NCBI GenBank assembly: GCA_026874595.1
Contig: CM049307.1
Span: 35,506,862-35,570,861, forward strand
Direction of reading: 5' to 3'
DNA: 64,000 nucleotides
From: Sipunculus nudus
Lineage: Eukaryota; Annelida; Sipuncula; Golfingiida; Sipunculidae
The stretch's first letter is position 1. Every line of letters starts with the position of its first letter. Shown in pieces: positions 27,001 through 37,261 of the stretch. The position numbers and the translations under genes are program-made. The notes under the pieces were generated by a model. The model ran no database searches, was not told where the DNA came from, and saw only the letters and a program-made list of their open reading frames with translations.

Positions 27001-27379
27001 AAGCAGGGTCATTCAAATAATAGAAAACCCACAATATGTTCTGTCTGTCCGTCTGTCTGTCAACTTCCGGCAAGCGCTCGACCTCTGGTCGTCTAGTTTT
27101 ACTATTTTTTGGCGGAGGTACCTGCCTCCTATTTTGATGCTTCTTACACTACCTTACACCGTACATGGTTCCTTTTTTTCGGGCTCCCTTTCGGGGTGTG
27201 CCAGTCTGGCGCATTCCTGTCAGGTGCGCGGGAACTTAATTCATATAATAAGCCTCGCGCTATCTCTGGTGTGAACCCGAGCCAGCCAGCAGCTGGTTTA
27301 AACACACTGGATAGCCATCAGATCTTCCCGAAGATTTTTACAATTCGGTCCCCGAATGATCGACGTATCCATCCACGGC

Positions 27380-27560
27380 CCCCATAAGGCTGGGGCCAGC
27401 CCGATATCAAGAAGTCAAGCTCCCCGATATCTTCCCAATTATTTTTAGACCCTGGGTGAAAGTCCGGCATGGGAAGACACCTGCCGCAGTCAGGCTCGAA
27501 CCCACGCCCCCAGTACACTGGCTTAGTAGTCAGACACGCTAACCGCTTGACCACCGGGAC
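27380..27560 (-). mobile_element. tRNA-derived SINE (head on minus strand)
   Basis: Read on the minus strand, 27553-27537 gives TGGTCAAGCGGTTAGCG, a good Pol III A box, and 27503-27493 gives GGGTTCGAGCC, a B box, at tRNA-like spacing. The flanks do not form a full cloverleaf, and a longer tail continues toward lower coordinates (to perhaps 27110), so this is a SINE, not a functional tRNA gene. The lower boundary is uncertain. Confidence 0.65.
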
Positions 27561-27564
27561 TGGT

Positions 27565-28180
27565 TTGGAAAGTCTTGATTTGTGAATTCACGCGGTATGG
27601 CCACCAGGTGGCGTGCCCGCAATGTTTGTATTTTGCCCCATTGATTTCACCAGGTGAAAGCTTTTCACCACTTGTGTACAGGAGTGTAATTCTGATTCTA
27701 AGATCAGAATGAAATATTGCCAGGTATCATAATATTTTAAGGATAAGAGCACTATATGTGTAAATAGAGTGTACTACTAAATGTGTATATTTAACATACC
27801 AGGTATGTGAATAGTTCTCTGTTATATAAACCCAATATATAATATAGACAATTCGAAAATGTTCAGAGAAAACAATATGGGCCTTTTGTATGTAAAGGCA
27901 TTACAAAAATAAACTTTCTTATGCTCTTGTCTCTGTTTACGTTGTTTTATTTTTTATTTTTCTTTTAATTTATTTTTCTTACAGTTTTTTTTTCTAAAAC
28001 CATTTCAATATTAGCTGAATGAAATGTCAAAACTGAATAAAAAAAAATTTGCAACATGTTTTATATGGTTTCTACAATGGTGAAGAACAAAAATGCATTG
28101 GGTTTAACATTTTTACAAACAAAATTTACTCAAGACAGTTTGCTACATATACTCCTATACTATATACCATCGACAAAAGA
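27565..28180. other. GPCR 3' flank and intergenic
   Basis: Holds CCACCAGGTGGC at 27601-27612 (CTCF-core match) and several TTTATT hexamers near 27945-27980 that read AATAAA on the minus strand, candidate polyadenylation signals for the GPCR about 200 bp past its stop. No gene is seen. Confidence 0.45.
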
Positions 28181-29225
28181 TCATATATGGTTTTCATCAC
28201 TCACAGTCATTCTTTTGTTGCCCTCTTCACTGGAAGGTAACGCCATCGGTGTTTGGTAATGACCTTCACATTTAAGGCACGAAAACATTTCTAAGAACTC
28301 TTTCCTGAATCGTCTGCTGCTGAGGACGTACAGTCCCAGGTTACTGCAGTAGGTGATTGTGCCGACCAGGTTGATGATACTCTCCGCGAACACCATGCCG
28401 TTAGTGCGATCCCATTGGAATACTTGTTCCAACACGTAGTAAATCGCATTGGGAGTCGTGCAGACGATATAGGACAAGCAGATAACGAGGGCAGTCAGTG
28501 TGAAGGTTTCTGTTTGTTTCTCATTCTTACCTTTTGCTGTGGCGTTTGTCATCCCCCGGCGCTTACGCTCTGCCTTTGCTAGGTTTATGATCAGAATGGT
28601 ATTGCAAATGGTTAGAACAACAAAAGGCAAAATACTGTATAAAGTTATCATTAACCAAGGGGCCACGTAAGAGGCATAGAAACGATGTCCGGGAAAAGAT
28701 TTACAACCTTCCTCTCCCAGTCCGTATGCCCAAAGTCTATCACAATTGATAGCCGCGGCCACAAAGAGGACAACCGCGCTGGTGATAGTAGCCTTTCTTC
28801 TAGAATTCCATCGACTGGCTTGCAGAGGTCTGACCACGGCCAACACCCGCTCAATAGCAACCACCATCAGTGTGAAGGAGGAATAGTAGATGGCCACCAA
28901 GAAGAAAAACCGGAACAATCGACAGCTTACGTCTGAAATCAGCTTCAGCTGCAGTTTAAACACGGCCTGTAGCCAGTTTTCTAGGGTGTCCATGAAAAGG
29001 ACGACAGTATCGGATACAGCAATGGTCGTGAAGTAGACGCTTACCGTGCATGCACGAACATTGGGGCGGCGCATTAGTAACACGATCAAGATGTTGCTCA
29101 CCACCCCAGCCACAAACACGATGGGCAAGACGTACAAATTGATGATGTCACTTGCAACCAGGTACTCATCTGTGCTTCCTTGCCCTTGACTGCCGGCTGA
29201 TGAACCCGCACTATTCTGGTGGCCA
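28181..29225 (-). CDS. Class A GPCR, main exon with all seven helices
   Basis: A rhodopsin-family receptor of the plasma membrane; the ligand is unknown, and the general look is that of lophotrochozoan peptide-receptor-like orphans. In the 377-residue spliced model: TM1 about 61-82 with N74; TM2 with D102 (AVSD); C131 before TM3 and C204 in the second extracellular loop, the usual disulfide; TM3 ends ERV (155-157) instead of DRY; P230 in TM5; TM6 has CTTPN (P288) instead of CWxP; TM7 has NLGLY (325-329), where the proline of NPxxY is lost. The usual TM4 tryptophan is also missing. The C-terminal tail has a CLKC cysteine pair and ends DENHI. No in-frame ATG precedes TM1 in this exon. An acceptor after 29226 (GACGACAG/TGG) joins it in phase to the exon at 42827-42915. 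Confidence 0.9.
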
Positions 29226-29724
29226 CTGTCGTCAATGAAAGTACACTTTTTTAAATAAGATTAAGATTAAAAAAATAAAAGTTCAGATATTTTTAATATT
29301 CAGTTTCTAAACAAGGAAGAAGCATGGTAGATAACAGAGACTAGATATTAGGTCACCAAAAGAAGACTACCTTTTAGAGAATGTCTAATATAAAAAGAAG
29401 AGAGATAAGGTGCATGTACATTTGTCATTTGATAGTAAACTACGTTACTTACACTCTAAAAACGGATTGGTTGAAACAGCTACCAATTTAATTGGTTGAG
29501 GCAGATATTGGTTAAAATCAACCAAATATTGTTTGAGTAGAGTCCAGAATATTGGTTGACACCGACCGCGGCCAATTGGTTGCCCGCAAACTGATAATCT
29601 GATACAAAGTAACATTTAGATTTGTTTCTGACACGGGAGCACGTGCGCAATCGCCTTTCCTCATTGGACGCTGCATAGGAGCTGCGTGTTTGTCCACGTG
29701 TTTTGTAGCGTCTTCTAGTTCAAC

Positions 29725-29812
29725 ATGGACAAATTTGTGAAGAAGATACTTGAAAAGTTGAAGTTGAAGCAGGAGCAAGGGACCTGGGTGTTTTTCACAG
29801 GTCATATAAAGG
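29725..29812 (+). CDS. First exon of the 13.3-kb element's gene
   Basis: ATG in the context TTCAACATGG opens MDKFVKKILEKLKLKQEQG and ends at a strong donor AAGG/GTAAGG, with one base of the next codon. It lies 270 bp inside the left terminus, after a CpG-containing leader. The helix-like start loosely recalls the opening of SAM-domain proteins linked to multi-exon repeats in fish, from memory and weak. Downstream exons with matching phase are decayed. Confidence 0.4.
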
Positions 29813-30286
29813 GTAAGGCTTATTTGTCTGGTTAGATTTCACTGGCTTTGGTATTTAATTTGGCTGTAAAGTATTTTTAGAACTGACTTAATTTAACCAG
29901 TGTATTTAGTTTAAAACCGACACGCTAAATTCATTGCCGTCATGATCGATTGATGATGTAAAAAACATTAGATCACTTCATTAGAATCCAATAACATCTT
30001 GCATATTCTAAGTCATCCGATTCTAAAAATGTTCATATTCCAAAGAGAAAATGTTCTCTTATCTTATTTTTTTGTACCCTTCTTAATTTTTCTTATGAAT
30101 ATGAAGCAGTGTAACCTGTTTTGGTGTAAATAAAAATTAATGGCTGACTGTTCTGCCACAGGGAGCACGATACGAAGGGAAACCATGCATGCTGTCAAAT
30201 AGTGCGCATGCGCAGACTAAATTTATTTGTTTGACAGATGTTAGAAGATACATAGGCGTGGCCCGTGGGAACATCATTTCTTTGAA

Positions 30287-30298
<12 letters not shown>

Positions 30299-30347
<49 letters not shown>

Positions 30348-30488
30348 ATATATATTGGTGACAAAAATCCTATAGGAAATCTTTACAGAAGGTTACTAAC
30401 CTTGGGCCAAGTGGGTCTTAGCCCATACAAAATGTTTAAGAAAAAATATAGAGATTTCAGGTAATTTTACACAATTAAAATTTAGGAC

Positions 30489-30561
<73 letters not shown>

Positions 30562-30650
30562 GCATATGGGCAAAAATATTCCATTAAATAGCCCCCACCC
30601 CAACTTTCAATTTTTGTGTGTGGGGGGGGGGGGTGTGGGGGGGGGGGGGG
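30299..30650. repeat. (TA)n microsatellites and poly(G) tract
   Basis: TA tracts at about 30293-30350 and 30488-30558 and a G-rich run at about 30618-30650. Similar TA-rich stretches continue in 30850-31045. No gene is seen between 29813 and 31430. Confidence 0.9.
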
Positions 30651-31435
30651 CTTCGGTTCCAATGCCTTTAATATGTCATATGCCCCTTCCAATAAATATT
30701 TAAATGTGTAATATGAATAGAAATTAAGTACAAATAAAATGAAATATTAAAAACATGTTTGTGTTACGTCACAGGAATATAAAACAAATATATTCCTTTA
30801 TAAAATAACATTAAAAAATAACATTAACATCTTCAAAAAATATTTTAAATGAATATATATTTATATATATATATGCTTTATAAGTATATACTAAATAAGT
30901 ATATATATATATATATACTTACATATATATATTATAATGTATATATAATATTGATATATATATATAATAAAATAATAATATATAATGATATAATATATAA
31001 TATTGATATGTTTGTTTATATATGTTTATATTGTCATATATATATTGTCTTTTCAAAGGCTTTCTTATTAATTGTTGGTGTGGTCTAATTTAAGTTTCAT
31101 CATTTTACACAGCATGTTCATTTCTTTCGGGTCACCCTGTGTTCTGTGTGCAGGAAGACCCTTGCCGCTTGGAATAAAAGGGTCAAGGCCAAGAAGTCAT
31201 GTGTCGGATGAAACCCAAATCATGTCTTTTTCAGTGCATATGTAAACCTGACTCAAACGACTTACAAGAATAATGATTTTGGAGCCACTATAGAACGCGG
31301 GCTTCGCTTCTTTTTAGGAACATATAAATAAAATTGTCTCCTCTCATTCCCTAATTTAACTCCTACTTTTCCCCTGTAGATGTCCCTACACTTAACTCTT
31401 CTAACATGAACTATACTAAGCATCAGAAGTCGCCT

Positions 31436-31500
31436 GAATCGGAATCGAACCTACGATCTCTAGTCTAGGAGCCCTACACGCTACTAAGTGAGCCGTGAAG
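31436..31500 (-). mobile_element. tRNA-like SINE head
   Basis: On the minus strand GGCTCACTTAGTAGCG (31494-31479) is an A-box-like sequence and GGTTCGATTCC (31451-31441) a perfect B box. Anticodon and T-stem pairing are poor, so it is read as a SINE or tRNA pseudogene. It lies within the 13.3-kb element, just outside the MULE-like element. Confidence 0.5.
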
Positions 31501-31766
31501 ACGAGATACCAGCAGGAGCAATCTTTGTTCATTCATAAATGCGATTGAAGAGGCATCTATCGCGAAAATGGGAAACCATTTACTATTTTAAAAGGAAAGT
31601 TAAGCTTTAGGTGGGGGCTCCGCCCCCACACCCCCGTTCAGACGGGGAACCCAGGTTCCCCGGACCCCTCCTCCTCTAATATAATAAACTCCAGCCATGA
31701 GCAAAATTAAATACGGGAATTCTTAGGAAAATGATATGTATCGGCCTTTTCCAGGAAACAATTTAT

Positions 31767-32477
31767 GGGAGGGTATAATTCGCTGATCAGCGCGCTGATC
31801 AGCGGTCTGCAGTATAAAACGCTGATCAGCACGCTGATCAGCAACCTTTCAATTAAAGCCTTAATTTCAGGCCAATTAGCCCCCATAAAGCAACCTTCGA
31901 CTATTTTGTGATTAAATATTATTAAAAGCACCTAATCTATCAGTATTACGTATTGTCAAACATATGCATATATTTTATTGTGTTAATTATTATACATATA
32001 TAACCTATACCTACCAGTGACTATTTCGCTGATCAGCAGCGCTGATCATCGATCTTTCAATCCAAGCATTAATTTCAGGAAAATTAGCCCAAATATAACA
32101 ATCTCCGACTATTATATGATTAAGTGTGATCTGTAGACACATGCTCTATAAGTATTTCGTATTTACAAACACACGAATACATTTTTAACGTATTACTTAT
32201 TATGCATGAAACCTTTCTACCACCTACTATTACGCTGATCAGCAAACTGCGCAATCGCTTGACGCTGATAAAGTGCTCATCGGCAACGATTTACGTATTT
32301 CTTGACTAAGATACCTGTCATAGTAATTCTCTATAATGGTAACATAGAGGACTCTCAGTTGTTTTACTTATTTCCTGTGAAAACGGAATGATTGCCAATA
32401 CATCGTACCACATACAATTTACAAATATCCGTTCCCCACCGACCACTCGGAGATATTAGCTGACAGTAGGGGGCGCT
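31767..32477 (+). repeat. Left TIR of the MULE-like element
   Basis: About 711 bp, colinear with the complement of 34792-35503 with scattered substitutions, mostly near 95% alike by eye. Its inner edge carries GACAGTAGGGGGCGCT, close to the CTCF core. It contains several CGCTGATCAGC units near 31780, 31830 and 32028 and a variant near 32234. Confidence 0.85.
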
Positions 32478-33940
32478 TCAGTAATTTGTTGGTAGGTGTT
32501 CACCGGCCAGGTGATAGAAAAAGCTGAGATATATACTTAATTAGTTTGAATATATTTAAAAATTTGAATTTATTTACAATATCATGCACTTATATTTAAG
32601 TGAAAATGCCACTAATGAACCCACAGCAATATATTGTCGACTGTGGATTTTTTTTTGCAATCGCTTATATTGTTTAATATTGTTTCAATTAATAAATTTG
32701 AAAGTAGGCCTATAAGAACAGGTAAAACAACATGTATTTTTATCAGACAAAAGTGAGAGCGCATTTTACTTAATTGTTAAGATGAAGACATATTTAATCT
32801 ATTTCAAATAAGAAACCGTAATAGGATTTACAATTAAATGAAAGGATCTTTCTAAGAAAAACTATAGGTTTCAACAGGTACAGCATCTGAAAAATAACAC
32901 CTTAATATTTATTTTATAGAGTCTACCATAGCAGAGCAGGCTGTTACATGAAAAGTTATAGTTTTGGATAATTTAATGCATAAGTGTATTATCAATTTCA
33001 ACACCGTTTCAGACTTAAAGCAATGGTTGGAAATTATATTTATGAAAGATTGAGCTGGAGACTAGTATTTTCATTCGAATTTCACGGTCCCACATAATTA
33101 ATTGAGAAAATAAGAAGGGTACACTTGTGCAATGTACTTTATAATAAAAAAAATATATTTTAACCTTGGAAATTGCGTATTTTTAATTGTATGTGTTACG
33201 TTTATATCCAGAAACAAAATACAACTGCAAACCACAGAAGGTATAATGCAATAAATAGAAGGAAAATATAGCAATCTTTCTCGGTCAATAAAACTGTTGG
33301 TGATAAAAATATTTTCTAAAATGTCATATAATAAGTCATTTTTTTCTTCTTAAATAAATGAATATTTTCAATATATAACGGTGTTGAAGAAGGATAACAG
33401 TGTTGAATTAATATAAATGAAATCATTGGCAAAATTATAACTTAAAGCATGCAGACTTCTTTTATAATAAATATTTTAAAAGTTCAATTTTTAAAAGTAC
33501 ATATCACATTGATCCCTATAAAATCGATGAAATTCTTAATAACAGTGCCAGTTTGTAGAATTTAGATGTTACATCTATCCTTTTTTTTTTGTTTCAACAT
33601 CGTTCATCAACATTCAGTTCCGTTTAAAGTTAAAAATAACAGTGATGATTTACAATGGTTTTGAAAACAAGATATGATATTCATTAAAAAAGATTAATTA
33701 CTCCAACCTTTCTAGTACTCAGTAAATTCATGTGTTGATAGTGTGAGCTGTAACCCAAAACAATGAAAAGCATTCCTACCAATCATTTTGGAGTAATATA
33801 TAAGTAACGGTGTTAGAGCAATAAATATACGGACATTTTTACACAATTATGGAAACTTCCTGTTGTAAATGAAAAAAATACATACCGATAATGATGGTTT
33901 TATGGAGTCATTTTGTGACGTTATTTCAACTTTTATATAT

Positions 33941-34037
<97 letters not shown>

Positions 34038-34039
<2 letters not shown>

Positions 34040-34206
34040 ATTTAAACAGGAGTAAGTCTATCAACATCGTGTCATGGCGATCAAATCGTCTATATAACGG
34101 CGTTGAAAAAAAGGTTCTGGCGACCCACATTTTAAACGCAAAAGAGTGGGAAAATAAGAGAGATGTAAAGAAATTTGTGGAAGTTTTTAAGGAAAGATTA
34201 TATTAA
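34038..34206 (+). CDS. Coding-like 3' segment in the MULE interior
   Basis: After a (TA)n(GT)n tract, an open frame reads NRSKSINIVSWRSNRLYNGV, then LATHILNAKEWENKRDVKKF, ending VFKERLY-stop. The composition (charged, amphipathic, few TA-encoded residues) looks more like a protein end than the AT-rich noise around it. I do not recognise a family. It could be a C-terminal exon of a lost element protein or a captured gene fragment. Confidence 0.25.
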
Positions 34207-34791
34207 ACATGAAGAGTGAAAAAATCCTCGGGCTATATACGTACCATTCTTAATAAAAAATAAGAGGATATCAGTCTTTTATTATGGCAAGGGACAGGTA
34301 ATTTTTAATGACCTTTTTAACCATAAAGTATAAATTTTGAGCATATAAGGTATTAATTCGCTAAATAAATAAGCGCAAATTAAGCAGAAAATATGGTACT
34401 GAAATTCAATCCCGAAAGCAAAATGACAGATTATATATATATATAATTTAAAATTATATATATAATATATGGAGTTGGCTTTGGTAATCAAGTATGCCAT
34501 TTGTTGCTTAAAACTTAATTTTGAATTAATTATAATCGTCTTTCTCCTTTTCATAGTTTCAATTTGTATTGGCATTTCACAGAATGCTTTTTTGTAAGTC
34601 ATGCGTGTGCTTTTTTATACTGCAATATATTTTCTGTGATACTTTAAATAAATCTTCGCTCATTCTATTTGAGACACTGATGAGTGGCTTGTGAAATGGT
34701 CTGTCAGTTTTCATTTGTGCGAAAAAAATTTACTATTCTTATGTGGAAAACTGAATAAATGCACTGGCTCTTGGGGAAAGAAGTATAGTGC

Positions 34792-35503
34792 AGCGCCCCC
34801 TACTGTCAGCAATATCTCCGAGTGGTCGGTGGGGAACGGATATTTGTAAATTGTATATGGTACGATGTATTGGCAATCATTCCGTTTTCACAGGAAATAA
34901 GTAAAACAACTGAGAGTCCTCTATGTCACCATTATAGAGAATTACTATGACAGGTATCTTAGTCAAGAAATACGTAAATCGTTGCCGATGAGCACTTTAT
35001 CATCGTCCAGCGATTGTGCAGTTTGCTGATCAGCGAAATAATAGGTGGTAGCAAGGTTTCATGCATAATAAGTAATACATTAAAAATGTATTCGTGTGTT
35101 TTTAAATACGAAATACTAATAGAGCATGTGTCTTCAGATCACACTTAATCACATAATAGTCGGAGATTGTTATATTTGGGCTAATTTTCCTTAAATTAAT
35201 GCTTGGATTGAAAGGTCGACGATCAGCGCTGCTGATCAGCGAAATAGTCACTGGCAGGTAGGTTGCGTTTCATGTATAATAATTAACACAATAAAAATAG
35301 ATGCATATGTTTGATAATACGAAATATTGATAGATAAGGTGCTTTTAATCATATTTAATCACAAACTAGTCGAATGTTGCTTTATGGGGTCTAATATGCC
35401 TGAAATTAATGCTTTAAATGAAAGGTCGCTGATCAGCGCGCTGATCAGCGTTTTATACTGCAGACCGCTGATCAGCGCGCTGATCAGCGAATTATACCCT
35501 CCC
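34792..35503 (-). repeat. Right TIR of the MULE-like element
   Basis: Complement of the left TIR. The inner edge reads AGCGCCCCCTACTGTC, so the two GGGGGCGCT boxes face each other across the 2.3-kb interior. Apparent ORFs here (such as 35327-35545) mirror one at 31707-31931 on the opposite strand and are TIR artefacts. Confidence 0.85.
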
Positions 35504-35519
35504 ACAATTTATTATGCGA

Positions 35520-35995
35520 CACCCGTTGTACCGGCGGCAGGCTGAAGCCCGGTTTCTATAGTTCTGCCATGATTTTTTTACCTAGAACATGATCAAGGTA
35601 AGAGGAGGCAGGTTTTGCCTATATTTTACTGGAGACCCAACAGGATTTAATCCAATTCCAGTGAGAATACCAACTTCTCAGCTTCTCGGTGCCATACCAA
35701 GTATTCCTTTCATTCTTTATCAGTGGAACTTGAACATCATTGCAGTGGCATAAGACCAGTTAAATAGTTACATGGGCCATCACATCTTTGGTGCAGAGAA
35801 TACCAAGTGCGAGCTACATGTTTGGTCTGAGAGAGCATGTCACGCATTACTGAGCAGGGGCTGAAGTGCTGGACATGCATGCAACGTCATGTTTTTTTCA
35901 TAAATTATCAAACATAGGTAGGGCAATTCAAATAAGGAAACTTACAACGGTATTAAAAAAATATATGTGTATTTAATATATATATATGTGTGTGC

Positions 35996-36038
<43 letters not shown>

Positions 36039-36420
36039 CACTTAAATTACAAGTTGGTGCAATATGACATGAAGCCAAGTTGTTTTCCATGTGTGCACAA
36101 TGTGTTCAAAAATAAAAGGTTCCCCTTCTTCTATTAAACAGTACAAAATTGTTTTCCCCTTTAAAAAAAAAATGTTCCATTTCTTGAAAAATAGAATAAC
36201 TCTTGGCAGTAAGTATTAAAACAGAACATTTCACTGGTAAAGTGGAAACTATTATTTTAGTAGAAGTAGTTTTAATAAGTAGTTATTCTATTATGACTTG
36301 TTTTCCTGCAAAAAAAAATACAAATTGAATCCCAATGAATCAGCTCTGCCTGGGGCCTGCTTAATACAGATTCATACAGTATATATAGTATTTCTGAGTA
36401 CCGGTAATTTTATGTTACAG
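35520..36420. other. Element body between MULE and first decayed exon
   Basis: Holds a mixed TA/TG microsatellite at about 35970-36034 and AT-rich sequence. No gene is seen. Confidence 0.5.
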
Positions 36421-36570
36421 ATCCAGACACTGCCTCCATCAAGCTCGAGACCAAGTGGCTCCAGCATTAAAATCAGGAACTGAGAGAGGGGATGCATGAG
36501 TACATGGCAGAGACAGGGTGTCGAGGTTACCCTGGATTTGTGGCGAAGAAGGCCCATGTTTGGATATAAA
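36421..36570 (+). pseudogene. Decayed exon of the 13.3-kb element's gene (DPDTASIKLE)
   Basis: Flanked by acceptor TTATGTTACAG and donor GTAAATG. It starts and ends in phase 1 and reads DPDTASIKLETKWLQH, a stop, then NQELREGMHEYMAETGCRGY and PGFVAKKAHVWI before a second stop. A D-P-x-x-A-S-I-K-L segment followed by W-L-x-H is familiar to me from large repeat-associated proteins of fish and invertebrates, but I cannot name the family with certainty. The two in-frame stops indicate decay. Confidence 0.4.
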
Positions 36571-36607
36571 GTAAATGAGATATCTAAGGTTTGCTAATCC
36601 TGACAGC

Positions 36608-36725
36608 CAGTGGCGTCAATTTATCTTCAAGTTCCAGGACTCGGGAGGGGGGGGGGGGGTGGACTCGCTGACACACACATAAGGGTCTGTATGACACATT
36701 TCCTAAATCCTGGATCCGCCCCTGT
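36608..36725. mobile_element. Short MITE-like repeat with poly(G)
   Basis: Starts CAGTGGCGTCAATTTATCTT and ends AAATCCTGGATCCGCCCCTG, with imperfect terminal inversion (CAGTGGCG/CGCCCCTG) and a central G-run. The same start plus G-run recurs at about 46634-46682, and a related TCCTAAATCCTGG occurs at 60414-60427. CAGGGGCGG-type ends are common in hAT-related MITEs; no TSD was seen. Confidence 0.45.
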
Positions 36726-37093
36726 TTATGGGTAATTACTTCCTGATTTTCTATTAAAAAAATCTATATTACAATCACTAGTCCTACCAGTGAAAATACT
36801 CTTTCAGATGATACTATAATCCCAATGGATCTTTAGGCTAAAGGTAAACAAGTTACTAGTATCGTGTTGCATGGATGATCCTGTTTACAATGTACAGATT
36901 CTTCAGCCTGAGAATAACAAGTCTCCTACAATAATAATGTGAGAAGCCAGAGGCACCCAATCTTTTTCATCATGTAAATGATTTCATTATTTTACTTTGT
37001 GTAGGTGAATTCAAGGTTTTATATAATACCTGATCTATCAGTAAACTATTCCAAGCAAACTGATTCTTGATTTGGCTAACTTGACATTCATAG

Positions 37094-37261
37094 GTAGAGG
37101 GAGACTTCTTTGGAATATATCTGGATGAGGAGGCATGATGGAGTTGATGGCTAAATGAGATGACATGGCAGCCATCCTGAAGGATAAGAACCAGGTGGCA
37201 GTGAAATACCCAGACAGCATGAAGATGTTAGCTGGTTTGAATTCATCTGAGCCATCAGCAG
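37094..37261 (+). pseudogene. Decayed exon of the 13.3-kb element's gene (DDMAAILKDKNQ)
   Basis: Bounded by a CATTCATAG acceptor and the donor G/GTAATC, phase 1 at both ends. The frame contains two stops and then DDMAAILKDKNQVAVKYPDS and MKMLAGLNSSEPSAG. Its phase matches the next exon at 39986. The minus-strand ORF here is a shadow. Confidence 0.35.

Larger units (their letters stand above)
31767..35503. mobile_element. MULE-like (Mutator) element with 711-bp terminal inverted repeats
   Basis: Begins GGGAGGGTATAATTCGC and ends with its exact complement GCGAATTATACCCTCCC. A perfect 9-bp direct repeat, ACAATTTAT, flanks it at 31758-31766 and 35504-35512. Long TIRs plus a 9-bp duplication are typical of Mutator-like elements. 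The TIRs run 31767-32477 and 34792-35503. The 2.3-kb interior has no transposase, so the element is non-autonomous. Both TIRs contain repeated GCTGATCAGC palindromes, two of them forming a 24-bp palindrome near the tip. Its insertion interrupts the 13.3-kb element, so it is younger. Confidence 0.85.

Noticed and set aside
31436..31500. Functional tRNA gene
   Set aside because: A and B boxes are present but anticodon, T-arm and acceptor pairing fail; the same holds for 27480-27560.
34282..34602. 106-codon minus-strand ORF in the MULE as a transposase
   Set aside because: Low-complexity I/Y/K-rich translation of AT-rich DNA with no catalytic motif.
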